64,000 nt of DNA from Scenedesmus sp. ARA3 (Eukaryota; Chlorophyta; Chlorophyceae; Sphaeropleales; Scenedesmaceae): positions 1-64,000 of the forward strand of contig RWJK01001595.1 of the NCBI GenBank assembly GCA_004335835.1, in the 5' to 3' direction. This document shows positions 50,430 through 61,641 of this stretch, one piece after another (position 1 is the stretch's first letter; each line of letters starts with the position of its first letter). The notes beneath the pieces were generated by a model. That model had not been told where the DNA came from and did not search any database. It was given only the letters and a program-made list of their open reading frames with translations. The position numbers and the translations under genes are program-made.

Positions 50430-53400
50430 TATCAGTGACAACAGAGCCGTTGACACCAGCCGAAAGAAGGGCAGTTGCCTTCCTCGGCAGCAGGCCGTTA
50501 GACATGACTCCACAAGCACCAGCATTGCATGTACCCTGCAAGACTGGGCTACATACAGACCTTGAGGCAGCAGATAAACACACATATCTTACAACAGAAC
50601 CTTATCTGTCCTGCAAGCAGCAGTGCAAGGACTGAGGTACATTCACACCTTGAAACGGCATATGTACATATTCGTACATCCCTCTTTACATCTGGTATAC
50701 AGGCACCACATTTGTCCTGCAAGCAGCAGTCGGCTCACCCTGTAGGGCAGGCTGCTAAGTGCCTGCTGGTCTTCCGGTGTCAGCTGCCAGTCCAACACAT
50801 CAAAGTTGGACGCGATGCGGCCAGGGTTGGCAGACTTGGGCAGCACACTGGTGCCACGCTGCAGCGCCCAGCGGATCAGCACCTGCGCTCAAGCACGGAG
50901 AAATGACAACGCACACGAGGCTGCACTTTGACCAGCAGGGCAACACCACTGAACAGCGCTGCTTGCAGTTGGTGGCTGGAACTTCCTGGAATGAGCTACT
51001 CGATGTCAGGAAAGTGACAAGGCATATGGATGTGATGGTGACCGCCATGGCAGGGCCTGCCATTACTCCCGCCACAACGCAGCGGCTGCCGATGCATCAT
51101 GTAGCACAGCATAGATAGATAGAAGACTTCGACGCCCATTTCGATCGAGTGTGCTCAGGATGCTTACTCGCTTACATGCCATATGCAAACTCTCTGTTAA
51201 CAGCCTACCTGTGCCGGGCTCTTGCCGCACTGCTCCGCAATGCGCAGCAGCGCCGGCTCCTCCAGCAGCCTCCTTGCGTCATCGCCCCGCTGCATGATGG
51301 CTGCACTGTCTGGGCTGCCCAGTGGGCTGTATGCTGTCACGTGCAGGCCCTGGGCGGCTGCCCAGCTGAGCAGGGCGCTGTTGGGCCAGTACGGGTGCGC
51401 CTCGATCTGGGCGGTGGGGGCAGTGCGGGAAGGCTGGTCAATGAATTGCGCCAGGCAGTATACTTGAGTGCATGTGTGGTCTATGTGCTGCCTGAGATGT
51501 GCTGCTGATCACAAAAGTAATGGGACTTGGGGTGTTGCGTATGCATTTGGCATATCGCAACTCCTGCCAGCCTACATCCACGCGCACCTGCAGCACCGCC
51601 GGGCGTATTTTGAGCTGTGGGCTGTCCAGCAGCTGCTGCAGCTTGGCCCTGCTGAAGTTGCTGACACCGATGCTGCGGGTGAGGCCAGCTTCCACACACG
51701 CCTCCATTGCCGCCCAGGTCTCGCCAGTGCTGGGTGTCAGCACGGGGCCGCTGCAGCCTGTGACTGGCCAGTGGATGAGGAAGAGGTCTAGGTAGCTCAG
51801 CTGCAAAAGAGAGCAGCGGCAGCATGGCAAGCAGCGGAAACAAACTGATGCCAGAGCAGTGTGTGCTGGTGCTTGCAGCGTTGTGCATCCTGTTACCGTA
51901 ACGTGTCATCCGCGCTGTTGTGCTGCGCTACATTGCGCCAATGCAGTGGGCTAACACGGTATACCAAACACAGTATACAGCTACGTAGCTGTGTATAAGT
52001 GCAGGGGCAGTTGCTAAGCTGTGGCTGCCTTTCAGGATGCGAGGACTTGTAGCTTGTAATACAACTTGGTTTGTCTGTAACAGCTCACCCCCAGGTCCTG
52101 CAGTGTCTTGTTCAGCGCGGGCTGCACATCCTTGGCCGCGTGGCTGCTGTTCCACAGCTTGCCCGTGATGAACAGCTGCTGCCTGTTCACCGCACCCTCA
52201 GACAGCAGCTCAGCCAGAGCAGCACCAACCTGCAGGCGGGCAGGGTGGCGGGGAGGAGGGCAGGCAGGCAGGCAAGCGTTGCTGTAGGCTGCACAAACTT
52301 TGAAGAGCATGCCACGGCTGCAACCCGGGTCGAGGCAAAACCTTCGGTCAATTCAACCACGATTGACACCCCCGTTGATTCAACCTCATTGATTCAACAC
52401 CTCACAAATTTCCGACGAAGAGCATGCCATGGCTGCATCCCTGTACATCTGCACTACACATATGCATGCCTGTGCCCTAGTATTGGAAGCTGTGCAGTTT
52501 GATTTCTATTTCAACTCCGGCATTGTGGCACAGTCTGCAATGCCCTGCCAGGGAACAGCTATCCATTGCTGGGATGTAGGACCCCGTCTCACCTCCTGCT
52601 CATTGCCGTAGATGGCTGCGCAGTCGATGTGCCTGTAGCCGCAGCGCACCGCAGCCAGCACAGCAGCCCACACCTGGCCAGGCTCACTCTTCCAGGTGCC
52701 CAGCCCCAGCAGAGGCATTATAGCACCTGCAAAGGCGTGGTGTGGCCACATTGGTGCGTGTTGGGGGATAGACAGCAATGAAGCAACCAAGGAGAAGGAT
52801 TAGATGTGATACATGCACAGGGATTGCTGTACGGTCACAAAACTGCATTTAACGCCTGCCACCTGCTCAGTAGCACCCCTCAGGCTGTTGCTAGCAAGCA
52901 AATGGATGAACCCGACAAACCAGCTGCGCAGGTATACGCCATAAAAACAGTGTAACACAGCGTGACGCCGTGTGTCTGGTGGCGCTCACCGCTGCTGAGC
53001 TGTGCAGTGGGCTGGGGCTTGTCCAAATTGGTGTAGCGGCCCAGCACCTGCTGCCGCAACGCGCGCTGGTCTGGCTGCGGCTCGTCCCACAGGTCCTCTA
53101 GTGTCTTGTAGGGGCCCTGCGGAAGGCAAGCATGCGCAGACACGCAAACTCAGGGCACGTGATGGCATTGCTGCAGCAGTGCTAGTGCTTGACATTCAGA
53201 TACAATGACACTCAGCTAGCAGCTGGTCCCACAGGTCCTCCAGCGTCTTGTAGGGGCCCTGCGGATGGCAGGCACGCATTTCAGAGCACGCGACGGCATC
53301 GCTGCAGCAGTGCTGCTGGCTCCTGACATTCCAACTAGTGTACAGTAGCCTGTTAAAGCTGGCAGCACACATATGATTAGCCGTGCAGTCCACTTGCCTT

Positions 53401-54723
53401 CTTGCCTGGGATCAGGGCACAACGGGCCCTCAGCAGCTGCACAAGCCTGCTCTGCAGTAACAGCACTCAGCTTGCACACACAGCATGCAAAACTATGTGC
53501 CGGGTGCCAATGTCCCACCTGCTCACTCAGCCAAAATGAGTACTTCCAGCAGCTTTGCCGCTGTGCTTGGCTTGCAAACCAGCTTGATGACAGCAAACAT
53601 TCTATCAGATGTGCAGGGCCTTGCTGCTGCTTTGCCTGGGATAAGGGCACCACAGGACCACAGCAGCCAAGCGTGCTTTGTAATCGCATCAATCATGCTC
53701 AGCAAACCAATATCAAATAAGGGTGCCAGCTGTCCTGCCCCACCTGCTCACTGAGCCAGAAAGAGCCGTCCACCATCCTCTGGGGGGCCACCTCAGCCAG
53801 GCGGGACAGTGCTGCCATGTCAGCATCAGCCAGCGACCAGGACAGCACATCAAGGTTGGCCTGCAACAGCAGAGAGCGTAGCAGCGTGGCGGGTCACCCG
53901 GCAGGTTCCAGGTGTTGTGTTGGGTGCAGAAGGAACGTCTGTTGCAAGGGTCTGGTAAGCAACCGCAGTCACTGCTAGCGAGCGACTGACTTGGTGGCAA
54001 ATAAAATTTAGTCAAGCAAAGCACAGCTCCGGCTTTTCACAAGACGTGCCTGCTTTGAAGTAGTAATCAGTGCCTGCAGCAGGTGACGCGCACGATCACT
54101 TTCACTGCCAGCAATGCCTGACTCTTGCGCCATGCATGTCGCGAGTCATCAAGCGTGCAGCATGGACGATAGTTGTGCGAAAGGTGTGCAGCCTTGCATT
54201 TAATGTGTAGGGGAAAAAACATCTGATATACTATACACCTTGCGCGATGCTACCCCACCTTGATGCGCTCTGGGTTGACTGACTTGGGCAGCACACTGGT
54301 GCTGCGTTGCAGCGCCCAGCGGATCAACACCTGCGCAGCAGCAGCGCAGCAGTGCTGTATAAAATCTGCTGTGGAGCCGAGTGTCACAGATGCCATAACC
54401 GGCGGCTGATGTCAGCACAAACAGCACCCACCTGCAGCAACAGGTGTCCGTGCTTGGACAGCTGACATGGCAGTCAACAGAACATGTATTGCGTGCAGAT
54501 ACAGCCTAGCAGCCGCTGCATGGCGGAGTCTCAGGAGTTCTTGTGAACCTTGCTGTGCAGGGCCTGATGTTGTTGATCCACAGCCATGCAATAACATCAG
54601 CTTTGACACACCTGCGCGCCGCTCTTGCCATGCCTGCGGGCCATCTCCCGCACCATCGGGTGCTGCATTAGCTGAGGCGCCTCTACAGCCGCAGCAGCAC
54701 CATTGCTGCCTGCAGGAGCGTCA

Positions 54724-54756
<33 letters not shown>

Positions 54757-56570
54757 GTGTGCTTGGGCCTGTTGAGCAGCCTCTCACTGTCGGGGCTTCC
54801 CAGGGGGCTGTATGCTGTCACGTGCAGGCCCTGTGCGGCTGCCCAGCTGAGCAGCGCGCTGTTGGGCCAGTAGGGGTGCGCCTCGACCTGCATGGTGGGG
54901 CAGCACGGCGCCAGCAGCAGCAACAAATGAGCAAGCTTGTCTATGCCCGTTGCATGTGAAGGCCCATCTGCATGAACCCCAAACAACGTGAGGTTATGTT
55001 TGTGGGCTGAAGCCCTGCAGCATGCTGCTGTCTGTACAGTAGCCTGCTTACGGAAATTGACACTGTACCTGCAGCACGGCCGGGCGTATCTTCAGCTGTG
55101 GGCTGTCCAGCAGCTGCTGCAGCTTGGCCCTGCTGAAGTTGCTGACACCGATGCTGCGGGTGAGGCCAGCTTCCACACACGCCTCCATTGCCGCCCAGGT
55201 CTCGCCAGTGCTGGGCGTCAGCACGGGGCCGCTGCAGCCTGTAACTGGCCTGCCAAAGAACATAACAAGGCGGTTTCAGGGGTAAGGCAAATGCATGCAC
55301 AGCTCAGCACATCACTAACCACGCGCCTTGGCCACTTCACAAGTGCAAGACCAGACACTGCAGGGGATGTTGGTCAGGTCGCGTCCAGCATATCCCCTAA
55401 CAGGCGCATTTGTACCTGACCCCACTGCACGAGTGGCACCGTTGAGTCAGGCAGACAACACGAAAGGAACTGTCGCACCTGACAGCATAGCGCTGATACT
55501 GTGTATGTGTTGATTAACACAGCTGGCCTCACCAGTGGATCAGGTACAGGTCCAGGTATGTCAGCCGCAGCGCAGCCAGGCTGCGCCGCAGTGCTGCCTC
55601 CACGTTGCCGTGGTCGCTGTTCCTGCAAGCGCCAAGTGGTCATTCGCAGCAGCTGATCAGCCAGTAAGGCAGGAACAGGACCATACACTGACATGGCTGA
55701 AGCAAATTTGAACAACATGCACAAAGCAGGAGCAGCATGCCCTTAGGATGCATTGTATGCTTGCGCAGCGAGGGGCATCCACCAGAGTTTTGTGGTGATG
55801 AACAGCTGCTCGCGTGTGACCACACCCTCAGCCAGCAGCTCCTCCAGGGCAGCACCGACCTGCAGGGCCACCACACTACAGGTGAGTTTTTTCCAAAGTT
55901 CCAGCGGCAGCTGGCTTTGATTGGCTAGATGGTGCCTGAAATTATGGCTTCCTCTGGGCTCTAACACTGTTACTGGCACCTGCAGCTCACCTCGTGCTCG
56001 TTGTTGTATGCTGCTGCGCAGTCGATGTGCCTGTAGCCGCAGCGCACCGCTGCCAGCACAGCAGCCCGCACCTGCCCTGGGCTGGACTTCCTGCAGCAGC
56101 AGGTGGCAACGCGGCTGGAACTCAGCAGCAGTTTGTCACATTACGAAATTGCAAAGTGATGCAAGCTGGATGCAGCACTGTGTGGCGTCCAGTGAACTGC
56201 TGTGCGGCACACTGGCACCGTGATCTGCACAGAAGCCCAGTGCTGCAGGACACACAAGTCTTCCTGCAGTCTTACATCATTGGCGGACTACGTTTGTCTC
56301 AAGATGACGAATTGCATTGCTGCATGCAGTACTGCATGCATTCCTGCAGAAGCTGCACACTCACCAAGTGCCCAGCCCAACCAGCGGTATGTCGTAGCCA
56401 CTGTTTAGTCGGGCAGTAGGCATGTCATTGACGAATGTGTAGCTGCCTGCTGCGTGCAGCTTTCGAAGGGCCTGCTCATTGGCAGCAGTTGCAGCCTGCA
56501 ACTGCTGCTCCTGCTCCTGAGACAGGGCTGTCAGGCCCCTGTAGTCCTTGATGCGAATGGGCGAATTCAT
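50295..56570 (-). CDS. Double-domain aldo-keto reductase (two AKR domains in one frame)
   Basis: Fifteen minus-strand exons: 56570-56365, 56090-55991, 55859-55783, 55622-55533, 55249-55069, 54887-54612, 54330-54259, 53860-53744, 53116-52990, 52726-52593, 52229-52089, 51800-51588, 51406-51209, 50882-50739 and 50390-50295. All phases match; 723 residues. AKRs reduce aldehydes and ketones with NADPH in a beta/alpha barrel. Domain A (to about 373): [78 protein letters not shown]. Domain B (about 416-723): [37 protein letters not shown] and the same later motifs. Both keep the catalytic Asp, Tyr, Lys and His. Exon 9 carries the usual AKR C-terminal [11 protein letters not shown] and then runs on, in phase 1, into domain B instead of stopping. 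Two separate genes is the alternative; only that exon decides it. An upstream in-frame ATG at 56714 would add 48 residues. Confidence 0.82.
50391..50432 (-). repeat. CTG-class microsatellite at AKR exon 15 acceptor
   Basis: Fourteen CAG units (plus strand) directly abut the last exon starting at 50390. Confidence 0.9.
53226..53265 (-). repeat. Echo of AKR linking exon 9, with its own stop
   Basis: Forty bases match 53084-53123 with three mismatches, including the acceptor CCGCAG and [11 protein letters not shown]. Flanking intron sequence to about 53340 also matches that upstream of exon 9, so the duplicated unit is about 140 bases. Read as an exon it is in phase 0 with exon 8 and reaches a stop after [12 protein letters not shown] (53196). 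It would then end the protein after domain A. Confidence 0.88.
53399..53700 (-). repeat. Second diverged tandem duplication in AKR intron 8
   Basis: The segment near 53399-53460 (TTGCCTGGGATCAGGGCAC) recurs near 53632-53700 with several changes. It lies in the same intron as the exon 9 echo and encodes nothing I can support. Confidence 0.65.
54720..54758 (-). repeat. GCT run coding for poly-Ala in AKR domain A
   Basis: About twelve GCT units (plus strand) give an Ala run inside exon 6, in the loop after [12 protein letters not shown]. Domain B lacks it. Confidence 0.85.
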
Positions 56571-56855
56571 TCTGCCGTGAGCTTTGTAGCGTGTTTCACC
56601 CGGCTCTGCGTACAGTTCTGGGCAAAGGCGAGAGAAGCCGGGGGGCGAACCGTTTGATTGGTCCAAGGTGCCAGGGTAGGGTTGAGGGGTTTGCCAGGTT
56701 GTGAGCCATTTCAACGTGCATTTGCATCAATGAGTTATTTATTGTGACTTGTTCCACAGTTTCATGGCTAGCTCTGACAACAGCAACGTCGACACGACAC
56801 ATCATGGCGTAGTCACAGCCTGTCTGGCAGCTCTGCTGGCCATATCAAGCGTAAC
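56571..56855. promoter_or_regulatory. Short divergent promoter, AKR / HEAT-like gene
   Basis: Head-to-head genes with 285 bases between ATGs (141 if the upstream AKR ATG at 56714 is used). No clear TATA box. A shared bidirectional promoter is likely. Confidence 0.5.
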
Positions 56856-58452
56856 ATGGACGTACACGAGCTCGAACAAGCAGTGGTCGAGCTAGTCGTT
56901 GCATCAACCGCAGCGCCAGAGGAGTTTGAAGCAGCATGGAGCTCACTGCTGGACTTCGTCACCCCTCACGAAGAGGAGCCAGGCCTACTGGCTGAGGCTT
57001 TGCTGAACGAAAGCGGCATACTCCAAGCTTTGAGGCAAAGCTATGAGCGGCAACGTGAGATCGGACGCAGGATGAAGCCAGCTGCATTAGCGGTAGGCAG
57101 TACACGTTGAACACCTGTCACCTGTCTTTCCACCCATCCCTGTTCCACCCCTTGCCTTGCATGCTTTATATGGGCAAAAGCTCAACGTCCTATGTAAGTG
57201 CTGCTCTCCCCCCACTCGGGCTACCTGAAGTGTGATGCCGATGTGAAGCCTCCTGCTTTGTGTGTGTCTGGACACCTCATCGTGCTGCAGGCAAGCAGGC
57301 AAGCAGCACGCGCCAGAAGGTGCTGCGCTGGCTACTGGACCTGCTGCCTCAGCTGCAGCCGGGGCAGCTGGCACAATTCGTGCCTGCAGTCTTCCAAGCA
57401 GCGCGGTATCACATGCTGAATGAGGAAAACGCCACACCCAGGTGCGACACAGCAGCCGTAGCAGTGCACTCGCCCTCACCTGTGCTCAGGCTTGCCACCT
57501 AGTTTGAGGAACTGCAAGATTGCACAGCTGGAGGCCTTGGCCAGTCACAGTCATGCCGTGCAGCTGAAACGAAGTGACATTCCTCACCATGCTGACTTGT
57601 AAACAACTGCCGTGCTGTGTCTTGCGGCTGGCAGGGTCTATGCTCTGGAGCTGCTGTCGCTGCTGCTGCAGCTGATACAGGAAGGCCAGCTGCAGCAGGA
57701 CCTACTGCCGGAGCCCCCAGCTGCATTAGCACCCCTCCTGCAGCGCATCTTCCTTTCATCTGAGGCACGCAAGTCAAAGCAGCTGCGCGCTGCACTACTG
57801 GGCACGCTGGGCCAGATCCTGCAGCTCTCCAGCTTTCCTGCAAGCGTTCCTGCAAGCAGCCGCCGCGCTGCAGCCGCCGGCAGCCAGGCAGCCGCAGGTG
57901 GTGGGCGGCTGCAGGGGGTTGAGCCACTGAGCCGGCATTGGCTGCTGGAGATGTGTAAGGGGGAGTTGCAGGGCCCTGCTGGGCGGCTGGCTGCTGCTGA
58001 GGCGCATGAGGGTGCAATCGAGGGCATGACATCAGCTCTGGCGCTGATGGAGGTACGAAGTTGATTGGTTGGGATGTATGCTAGTGATTCAATGCCAGAT
58101 GGGTGCATGTGTGCGTGTATTGGTCATGGGGGGCCTGCATGCAGGGACAGCCTGCAAAGTGCTGCTTGGTGTGTTGGACGAGCCCTGTCTGCCTACCTTT
58201 GCTGCTGTTGGCCAACCCTGTCACTGCCTGCTGCTGCTGCTGCTCTGTGCAGCCTGGCGAGGCAGCACCGGAGCTGGAGGCGCTGCTGGCCGTGGTGCTG
58301 TCACTGCTGCAGGAGCTGGCAGCAGCAGTACGATCCATCTCACGCAGCCACATGCAGTACGGCCGCTACAAAGCAGCACTGCACTGCCTGCGGCGCTTAG
58401 GGCCTCGCTTTGTGGCGGCAGGCCTGCTGACTCAGCAAGCTGGGCAGGCTGC

Positions 58453-58505
<53 letters not shown>

Positions 58506-58957
58506 TTGCTGCTGCTGTGCTGTTGGAGAGGCTGCTGGAGGTGACTGCCAGCAGCGTCAACAAGGACATGCGCAATGCGGCAGAGGCAGCCATGTCGGCA
58601 ACGGCCGCGATGGTGAGAAAAAATGCTACAAGCGATTGGCGGCTGCGTTGCATTCATTGGAGGGGGTGTGGGCAGCTGTCAAGCGCGTCACATCTGGTCT
58701 AGCCGCCAATGCTGCGGCAGTAACAGTAACAGTAAGTGCAGTAACAGGAGCAGTAAGTGCAGTAACAAGCACACAACTGTGCTGTGGTTAATCTTCACTA
58801 TCATACACCAAGCACAGCCCCGCCACCTTGTTTGTGTGTTGTGCCCTGCTGCCAGGTGGCCCAGGAGCTGCTGGCATCCCGCAGCCCACACGGCGCTGCA
58901 GTGCTGGCCAGCATCGTGGGCAGCTGCAGCGCACACCTGGCGGGCATTGGGCCAGCC

Positions 58958-58994
<37 letters not shown>

Positions 58995-59743
58995 GCGGCG
59001 GCGGCGGCTGGATGCGTGGCGCTGTTGAGGTTTTGGGCAAGCTGTGCCCTGCTGTGGCGGCCTACCAGGGAGCTCAGGTGCAACATCACACCATTGTGTT
59101 GGTGATGCAGCAGTGGCATTGACGCTGCTGCTGGTGGTGTCGCTGTAGCCCTTGAACAGCACGGGTGTGCCGGAGAGGGTGGGGTGGGGTGGGCTGAGGG
59201 GTGGCTGGCTGCAGATGAACAGCTTGCTAGTAATGCTTGCCGCAACCATGCCCTGCATGTGCAGCAGCAGCATTGCTTGCATACCTTGCTGCATCATCAA
59301 ATGAGCGGCCCTGTCGGTGCTTCCTGTAGCAGTGTGCGCCTCTCCTGGCTGGCAGCAGCTGCTGCTGGCCTGCTGAGCTCTGTCGACAATCTTGGAGACC
59401 TCCAAGTCCCATTGAATAGGTGAGTGCTGCTGCAGCTCTGTTGTGCTTGATCTACTGCATTTGGGGCGATCAGGACAGACATTGAGTTGCTTGCATGATG
59501 GGCGCAACGGCAGGGACTGGGGGGAGGGGGGCAGGGGAAGGCTGACACCTGAGGTGTGGTTGCAGGACCGGCTATGCAGAGCAATGCTTGTTGCACATCT
59601 GCCACGGCCACAACACAGAAGCAGGGCGCCATGGCACCAGCAGAAGAAGCTGGCAGAACCCTGCAGATGCTCTGGCGGACGACACAGCAGAGCTGCATGC
59701 TGCTGGTAGCAGCCTTACATGGGTCTTCTTCCTGCAGCAAGAT
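56856..59743 (+). CDS. HEAT-like alpha-solenoid protein, possible DNA-PKcs N-terminus homologue
   Basis: Exons 56856-57092, 57299-57441, 57635-58052, 58253-58612, 58856-59077, 59265-59419 and 59566-59743; phases match, 571 codons without a stop. The start of exon 2 is uncertain by a few bases, and exons 6-7 are weaker. The chain is helical throughout: TRQKVLRWLLDLLPQL, ALELLSLLLQLIQE, LRAALLGTLGQILQL, GAIEGMTSALALME, RYKAALHCLRRLGPRFV, DMRNAAEAAMSATAAM. Order and spacing resemble what I recall of the first HEAT block of DNA-PKcs, the DNA-repair kinase; this was compared from memory, not by search. No kinase domain follows: about 400 bases on there is a MYND segment and a stop. It may be a truncated gene, a fusion or a different HEAT protein. 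It holds a polyQ run (58454-58504) and Ser/Gly runs (58963-59005). Confidence 0.55.
58454..58504 (+). repeat. CAG microsatellite coding for polyQ
   Basis: About seventeen CAG units in frame in exon 4 of the HEAT-like gene, between GQAA and VAAAVLLERLL. Confidence 0.92.
58729..58770 (+). repeat. 20-base tandem repeat with donor-like core
   Basis: Two copies of CAGTAAGTGCAGTAACA in intron 4 of the HEAT-like gene. Each holds CAGTAAGT, a consensus-like 5' splice site. Confidence 0.8.
58963..59005 (+). repeat. AGC and GGC runs coding for poly-Ser and poly-Gly
   Basis: About ten AGC units are followed by five GGC units, in frame in exon 5 of the HEAT-like gene. Confidence 0.9.
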
Positions 59744-60046
59744 GTGAGGCGATCATTGCTGGTGGGTAACATTGTGAGCAGCCCAAACAGCCTGATTTAC
59801 TCACTACACTATGCTACAAGCATTGGAGCGTCATGGCACTGGGTTTGTGTGCAGTATTTGCTTATGGGTGGATTGCGTGTGTTGTGAGTTTGGCATGCAT
59901 GCAGCGCTGTTCACCTTGCACCAAACAGCTGCATGTGGATTCCTGACAGGCGCATCGGTCGGTGCACCAGATATTGCATATGCTAGCAGATCCCTGTGCA
60001 AAATGTATGCCTGCTACTGCACGTAACGAAGTGCATGCTGCTGGTG

Positions 60047-60087
<41 letters not shown>

Positions 60088-60147
60088 ATGCAGAAGAATG
60101 CTTGCGGCGGAGCAGCATGGGCAGCAGCCAGCAGGTGATGTGGAGAC
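59744..60147 (+). other. Gap between HEAT-like exons and MYND segment
   Basis: No exon recognised. It includes a CTG run at about 60050-60085 that resembles the repeat-type acceptors elsewhere in the window. Confidence 0.5.
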
Positions 60148-60519
60148 CTGCTGCACCTCCAGCAGCGGGACGCACACTGGGCAGCAGCAGCACACGAGCA
60201 TGCGGCAGCGCTTGATGCTCTGGTGCAGCAGCTGGGTGTAGTTGGTGGCAAACGCATCATCCCTGACTCTCATGTGGAGCAGCAGTGTGCTGCTGGCCTG
60301 GAGATGTGCAGGGCGCTGGCAGCAGCAGCACCGCTGCCGGTGGCGTGCAACAACCCCGGCTGCGAGAACCTGGCTGGAGTCTGCGAGACAGCGGCTGCCA
60401 GCAAGCGCTGTGCTGATTGCAAGTGCCGCTACTGCAGCGCTGCCTGCCAGACGGCTGACAGGCGGCGGCATAAGCGGGCATGCCGATGCATGGCTGCTGC
60501 TGGCGAGACCTGCGTGTGA
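60148..60519 (+). CDS. MYND zinc-finger C-terminal segment
   Basis: An open frame ending in TGA at 60517-60519 encodes DSHVEQQCAAGLEMCRALAA and then a MYND finger: CNNPGCENLAG, KRCADCKCRYCSAACQ and RRRHKRACRCMAA. The spacing of Cys and His fits the C4-C2HC MYND consensus, a zinc-bound protein-interaction module. I recall this form at the C-terminus of a large family in Scenedesmaceae-type algae. The exon's 5' border is unclear: an in-frame stop lies just upstream, and an acceptor at 60228/60229 would join in phase 0 to the HEAT-like exon ending at 59743. It is thus either the last exon of that gene or the tail of a lost family member. The next gene (61642) may be a relative. Confidence 0.6.
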   Translation: MLHLQQRDAHWAAAAHEHAAALDALVQQLGVVGGKRIIPDSHVEQQCAAGLEMCRALAAAAPLPVACNNPGCENLAGVCETAAASKRCADCKCRYCSAACQTADRRRHKRACRCMAAAGETCV

Positions 60520-61641
60520 TCATGTTTGGCGCACATCACTTCACTGTTGTTGAATTGCTTCAATGGTGTGTGTATCGGCTCTTGCATCAAGTCCAGTGCG
60601 TCAAGGGGCCGCACTGCAGTGTTGCGACAGCAGCCAGCTTGAGGTGACGCCTTAGGTGAGGCAAAAGGCTGTAAAGACAGACAGTGACGCAGCGTTTGAA
60701 CCGCTTGTGAGCTATGGTTTGAATCAGATTGTGATGGCGATGAGGTGCGTAAGCTGCGACGGACGGTGGTGGAAATGAGTGCCGCCCATATGTGCACACC
60801 ATCATCATGCACCTTGATTGATCATCAGGTGCTGGCGAGCTGGGCTGGCAAAGTACTCCAAGCAGAACCGTTTGCATCATCGCCTGGCGTGGCCTGGTCC
60901 TCCAGTGACATTCAAGTTGTTGTGTAGCAGTATCTGCTGCTGCACTCAGCACAGGTGGCCTGGGCTATGTAGCCCAGCTAGTCACGAGCGGAGCTCCACG
61001 TTTTACCAAGTTTTACCCTTTTCTGAGGAGTTCACAAGCGGCGTGTGTACGCCCTGTAACGTTTCCCCATTAGATAAGTTTCGATAGGTACATGTGTTGA
61101 TGTTTCTACACCTGCCAGGTGTTTGCCTGGGCTATCCAGTCAGCAGCAGTACGAAACAACGGGAGAATCTGTCGTGCACCTAAGCGTGCGATGCTACGTC
61201 ACATCAAAGTTTCTGCCAAAAGTCACAACATTCCCCTTGAACTTAGAAACGGGCCATGTGAGCCGCTACATCGCTTGCGACACAATCGTGTGACTGCGGC
61301 TTGGAGCTGCTCAGTGAGGCGCAGGGGATGATGAAGCCTACGATGCAAAGCAGTTACTGATAAGCACAGCTTATTGCTTTGTAGCGGACGTGTGCTGCTA
61401 TCTGCCGAAGCAAAGGAGGTTAGGGCTCTTTTGGTTTCAAAACCCCTCAGGTTCTGCTGTTTTGCCTTCCCTCAGTGCATGCCAAAGTCGACACAGCAAC
61501 ACGAGCAGGCCTTCTTATACGCCAACAAAAAATCTTTTATGTGTTCGAGTCTCGTTGCAACAGCGATCATCACCGGTGTGCCATGATTGGACACCAGCAG
61601 ACACGTAACTGAACCAAGCTGTCAGAAGCGCAGGCAGCAAC
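60520..61641. other. Intergenic, before the last gene
   Basis: Only short frames and no domain. It presumably holds the promoter of the gene at 61642. Confidence 0.5.
60670..60674 (+). terminator. TGTAA poly(A) signal candidate (MYND segment)
   Basis: TGTAA about 150 bases after the MYND stop, a typical distance. It suggests that the MYND exon is expressed or recently was. Confidence 0.55.
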
